The notes beneath the pieces are model-generated. The model was not told where the DNA came from, ran no database searches, and saw only the letters and a program-made list of their open reading frames with translations. From positions 1 to 14,571 of the forward strand of contig PIXS01000100.1 of NCBI GenBank assembly GCA_003096255.1: DNA of 14,571 nucleotides, written 5' to 3'. Below, piece by piece: positions 13,591 to 14,571 of the stretch. The stretch's first letter is position 1. Every line of letters begins with the position of its first letter. Made by a program: the position numbers and the translations under genes. This DNA is from Candidatus Bathyarchaeum sp. (lineage in GTDB: Archaea; Thermoproteota; Bathyarchaeia; Bathyarchaeales; Bathyarchaeaceae).

Positions 13591-13865
13591 TGGGAAGAAA
13601 AACAAAAAAAGTTGGACCTACTAGAGGCCTCGGCACTCGCTACGGCGCAACACTCAGAAAACGCTACGCGAAAGTCGTTACAGAAGCCAAAAAGACCCAC
13701 AAGTGTCCACACTGCGTTTCTGAAGCTGTCAAACGCGTAAGCGTCGGCGTTTGGAACTGCAGGAAATGTGGTCTCACCTTCTCTGGCGGCGCCTATACTC
13801 CAGTCACGAAGCTTGGGGTTGTCGCAAAGCGCCAAGTGAAGAGTTTGTCCTCTTCAGAAGCCTGA
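13590..13865 (+). CDS. rpl37Ae: Large-subunit ribosomal protein L37Ae (eL43)
   Basis: Seen: 91 residues. A basic N-terminus (TKKVGPTRGLGTRYGATLRK) precedes a zinc ribbon with Cys39-x2-Cys42-x14-Cys57-x2-Cys60 (KCPHC...WNCRKCG) and the family signature GGAYTPVT. All four Zn ligands are present. The C-terminal tail SLSSSEA is a little longer and more polar than the core needs. It overlaps rrp42 by 1 base; its place right after rrp42 is the standard superoperon position. A 59-base gap follows, without rpoP. Confidence 0.97.
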   Translation: MGRKTKKVGPTRGLGTRYGATLRKRYAKVVTEAKKTHKCPHCVSEAVKRVSVGVWNCRKCGLTFSGGAYTPVTKLGVVAKRQVKSLSSSEA

Positions 13866-13895
13866 AAAGACGGTTAGGGCTCGGGTTTTCCGGGT

Positions 13896-13917
13896 TCACC
13901 GTTCTTCGGTGAGGTGG
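13896..13917 (+). promoter_or_regulatory. Hairpin next to the Shine-Dalgarno of the Brix gene
   Basis: TCACCG (13896-13901) pairs with CGGTGA (13907-13912) across a TTCTT loop, a perfect 6-bp stem. It ends on the first two bases of GAGGTGG (13911-13917), which stands 7 bases before ATG 13925. It could tune translation of imp4 or mark an RNA-processing point inside the long operon. Confidence 0.4.
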
Positions 13918-13924
13918 ATTAGCT

Positions 13925-14473
13925 ATGATGTTGTTGACTACCTCTCGGAGACCAACTGGAAGAATACGGACGTTCTGTCGTGATTTAGCTAACTCTATCC
14001 CTGATTTTGTGCGGACTAACCGCGGCAAAATGAGTTTAGATGGAGTAGCTGAAAAAGCCATTGAGATCGAGGCAGACAAGGTTGTTTTGGTTGATAGATG
14101 GCATGGAGGACCTGGAAGAATCAACCTCTATAAGCTGTCAAATGGTCTAGAGCCTGTTCCTCCTTTGATGCTAATAAAGACGATTCGGCTACGAAGAGAA
14201 TTCGAGAACGTAAAGAAACGTGGACAATCCTCAGCAATCACTTATGAACCCGAAAGTTCGGCAGCACTGGCGAAAATAGCTGGGGCGTTGTCTCAGTTTT
14301 TTGGTTTGCCTGTTGTGTCCTTGGATGATGCATCTGAGAAGCATGTTGCCAGTATGCACCTGTCTTTTGATCGCGCCCGTTGCCTTCAACTTACGTTTGT
14401 GCGTCTTCAGCAAATGGTTGAAATAGGACCCAGAGTCACCCTTTCAAAGCTGATTTGGGACGTTTCATCATGA
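13925..14473 (+). CDS. Brix-domain ribosome biogenesis protein (archaeal Imp4-like)
   Basis: Seen: 182 residues with the archaeal Imp4/Brix pattern: TTSRRPTGRIRTFCRDLA (5-22, the basic sigma70-like segment), then GKMSLDGVAEKAI, VVLVDRWHGGPGRINLYKL, PLMLIKTIRLRREF and, in the second half, LSFDRARCLQLTFVRLQQMV. Eukaryotic Imp4 acts with U3 snoRNA in small-subunit assembly; the archaeal protein is presumed to help rRNA folding. Two ATGs occur in tandem (13925 and 13928); GAGGTGG supports the first. The stop overlaps pcc1 (ATGA at 14470-14473). This is the normal position in the superoperon. Confidence 0.93.
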   Translation: MMLLTTSRRPTGRIRTFCRDLANSIPDFVRTNRGKMSLDGVAEKAIEIEADKVVLVDRWHGGPGRINLYKLSNGLEPVPPLMLIKTIRLRREFENVKKRGQSSAITYEPESSAALAKIAGALSQFFGLPVVSLDDASEKHVASMHLSFDRARCLQLTFVRLQQMVEIGPRVTLSKLIWDVSS

Positions 14474-14571
14474 AAGCTCAAGCTGTTGTTCGCATGAAAT
14501 TCTCGTCAGAAAAGCAGTTGCAAGTAGTTTTAGGGGCGCTGAAGCCTGAGACGGAAACTTCATCTACATCC
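14470..14571 (+). CDS. pcc1: KEOPS complex subunit Pcc1 (N-terminal part, runs off right edge)
   Basis: Only 34 codons are visible, beginning MKAQAVVRMKFSSEKQL and continuing to the Pcc1-typical LGALKPETE. Pcc1 is the small dimerising subunit of KEOPS, which makes the N6-threonylcarbamoyl modification of tRNA A37. The ATG overlaps the stop of the Brix gene by four bases, so it is part of the same operon. The assignment rests on this short match plus the well-known order imp4-pcc1 in archaea. Confidence 0.8.
   Translation, partial: MKAQAVVRMKFSSEKQLQVVLGALKPETETSSTS

Noticed and set aside
1..14571. Mobile elements, CRISPR arrays, tandem repeats
   Set aside because: No transposase or integrase motifs, regularly spaced direct repeats or target-site duplications were seen by eye.

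Overview
The window is archaeal. It carries nop5-fibrillarin, a proteasome alpha subunit, SDO1/SBDS, the exosome genes rrp4-rrp41-rrp42, ribosomal protein L37Ae, an Imp4-type Brix protein and a KEOPS Pcc1 subunit. It also shows TATA-like boxes close to start codons, T-rich terminators, and many GTG and TTG starts. The mix fits the Thermoproteota side of the archaea, for example a Bathyarchaeia-like lineage, but that placement is an inference from gene content and not a phylogeny.

Left part (1-5200), accessory and loosely packed. On the minus strand, an EF-Tu domain-2-like small protein is followed by an HD-domain phosphohydrolase, which overlaps a further unknown gene that runs off the left edge. 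A plus-strand PEBP/Raf-kinase-inhibitor-like gene comes next, then about 550 bases without a conventional gene. That stretch hides a 21-codon, extremely acidic, Trp-containing ORF with a near-ideal Shine-Dalgarno. Three minus-strand genes follow: a small HExxH putative metallopeptidase, a protein with what looks like two tandem Cas2/PaaX-like halves, and a GIY-YIG nuclease. Divergent from the nuclease is a small winged-helix regulator with a perfect palindrome just after its TATA box. Then come a conserved-looking protein of unknown function and a probable two-helix membrane miniprotein.

Middle (5187-7687), minus strand: pyrD and pyrK, the two subunits of a class 1B dihydroorotate dehydrogenase for pyrimidine synthesis, followed by a HemK2/Mtq2-type glutamine methyltransferase.

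Right part (7768-14571), plus strand: nop5 and flpA overlap by 17 bases and supply two proteins of the box C/D 2'-O-methylation RNP. After a promoter region comes the classical archaeal proteasome-exosome superoperon: psmA, sdo1, rrp4, rrp41, rrp42, rpl37Ae, imp4, pcc1. Most junctions overlap by 1 to 14 bases. No rpoP is seen between rpl37Ae and imp4, where some archaea keep it. The products cover protein degradation, RNA degradation, ribosome assembly and tRNA modification.

No tRNA, rRNA, CRISPR array, insertion sequence or transposase was recognised. The best candidates for something new are the acidic mini-ORF with its possible Shine-Dalgarno-masking hairpin, the operator/winged-helix pair, and the duplicated Cas2-like protein.
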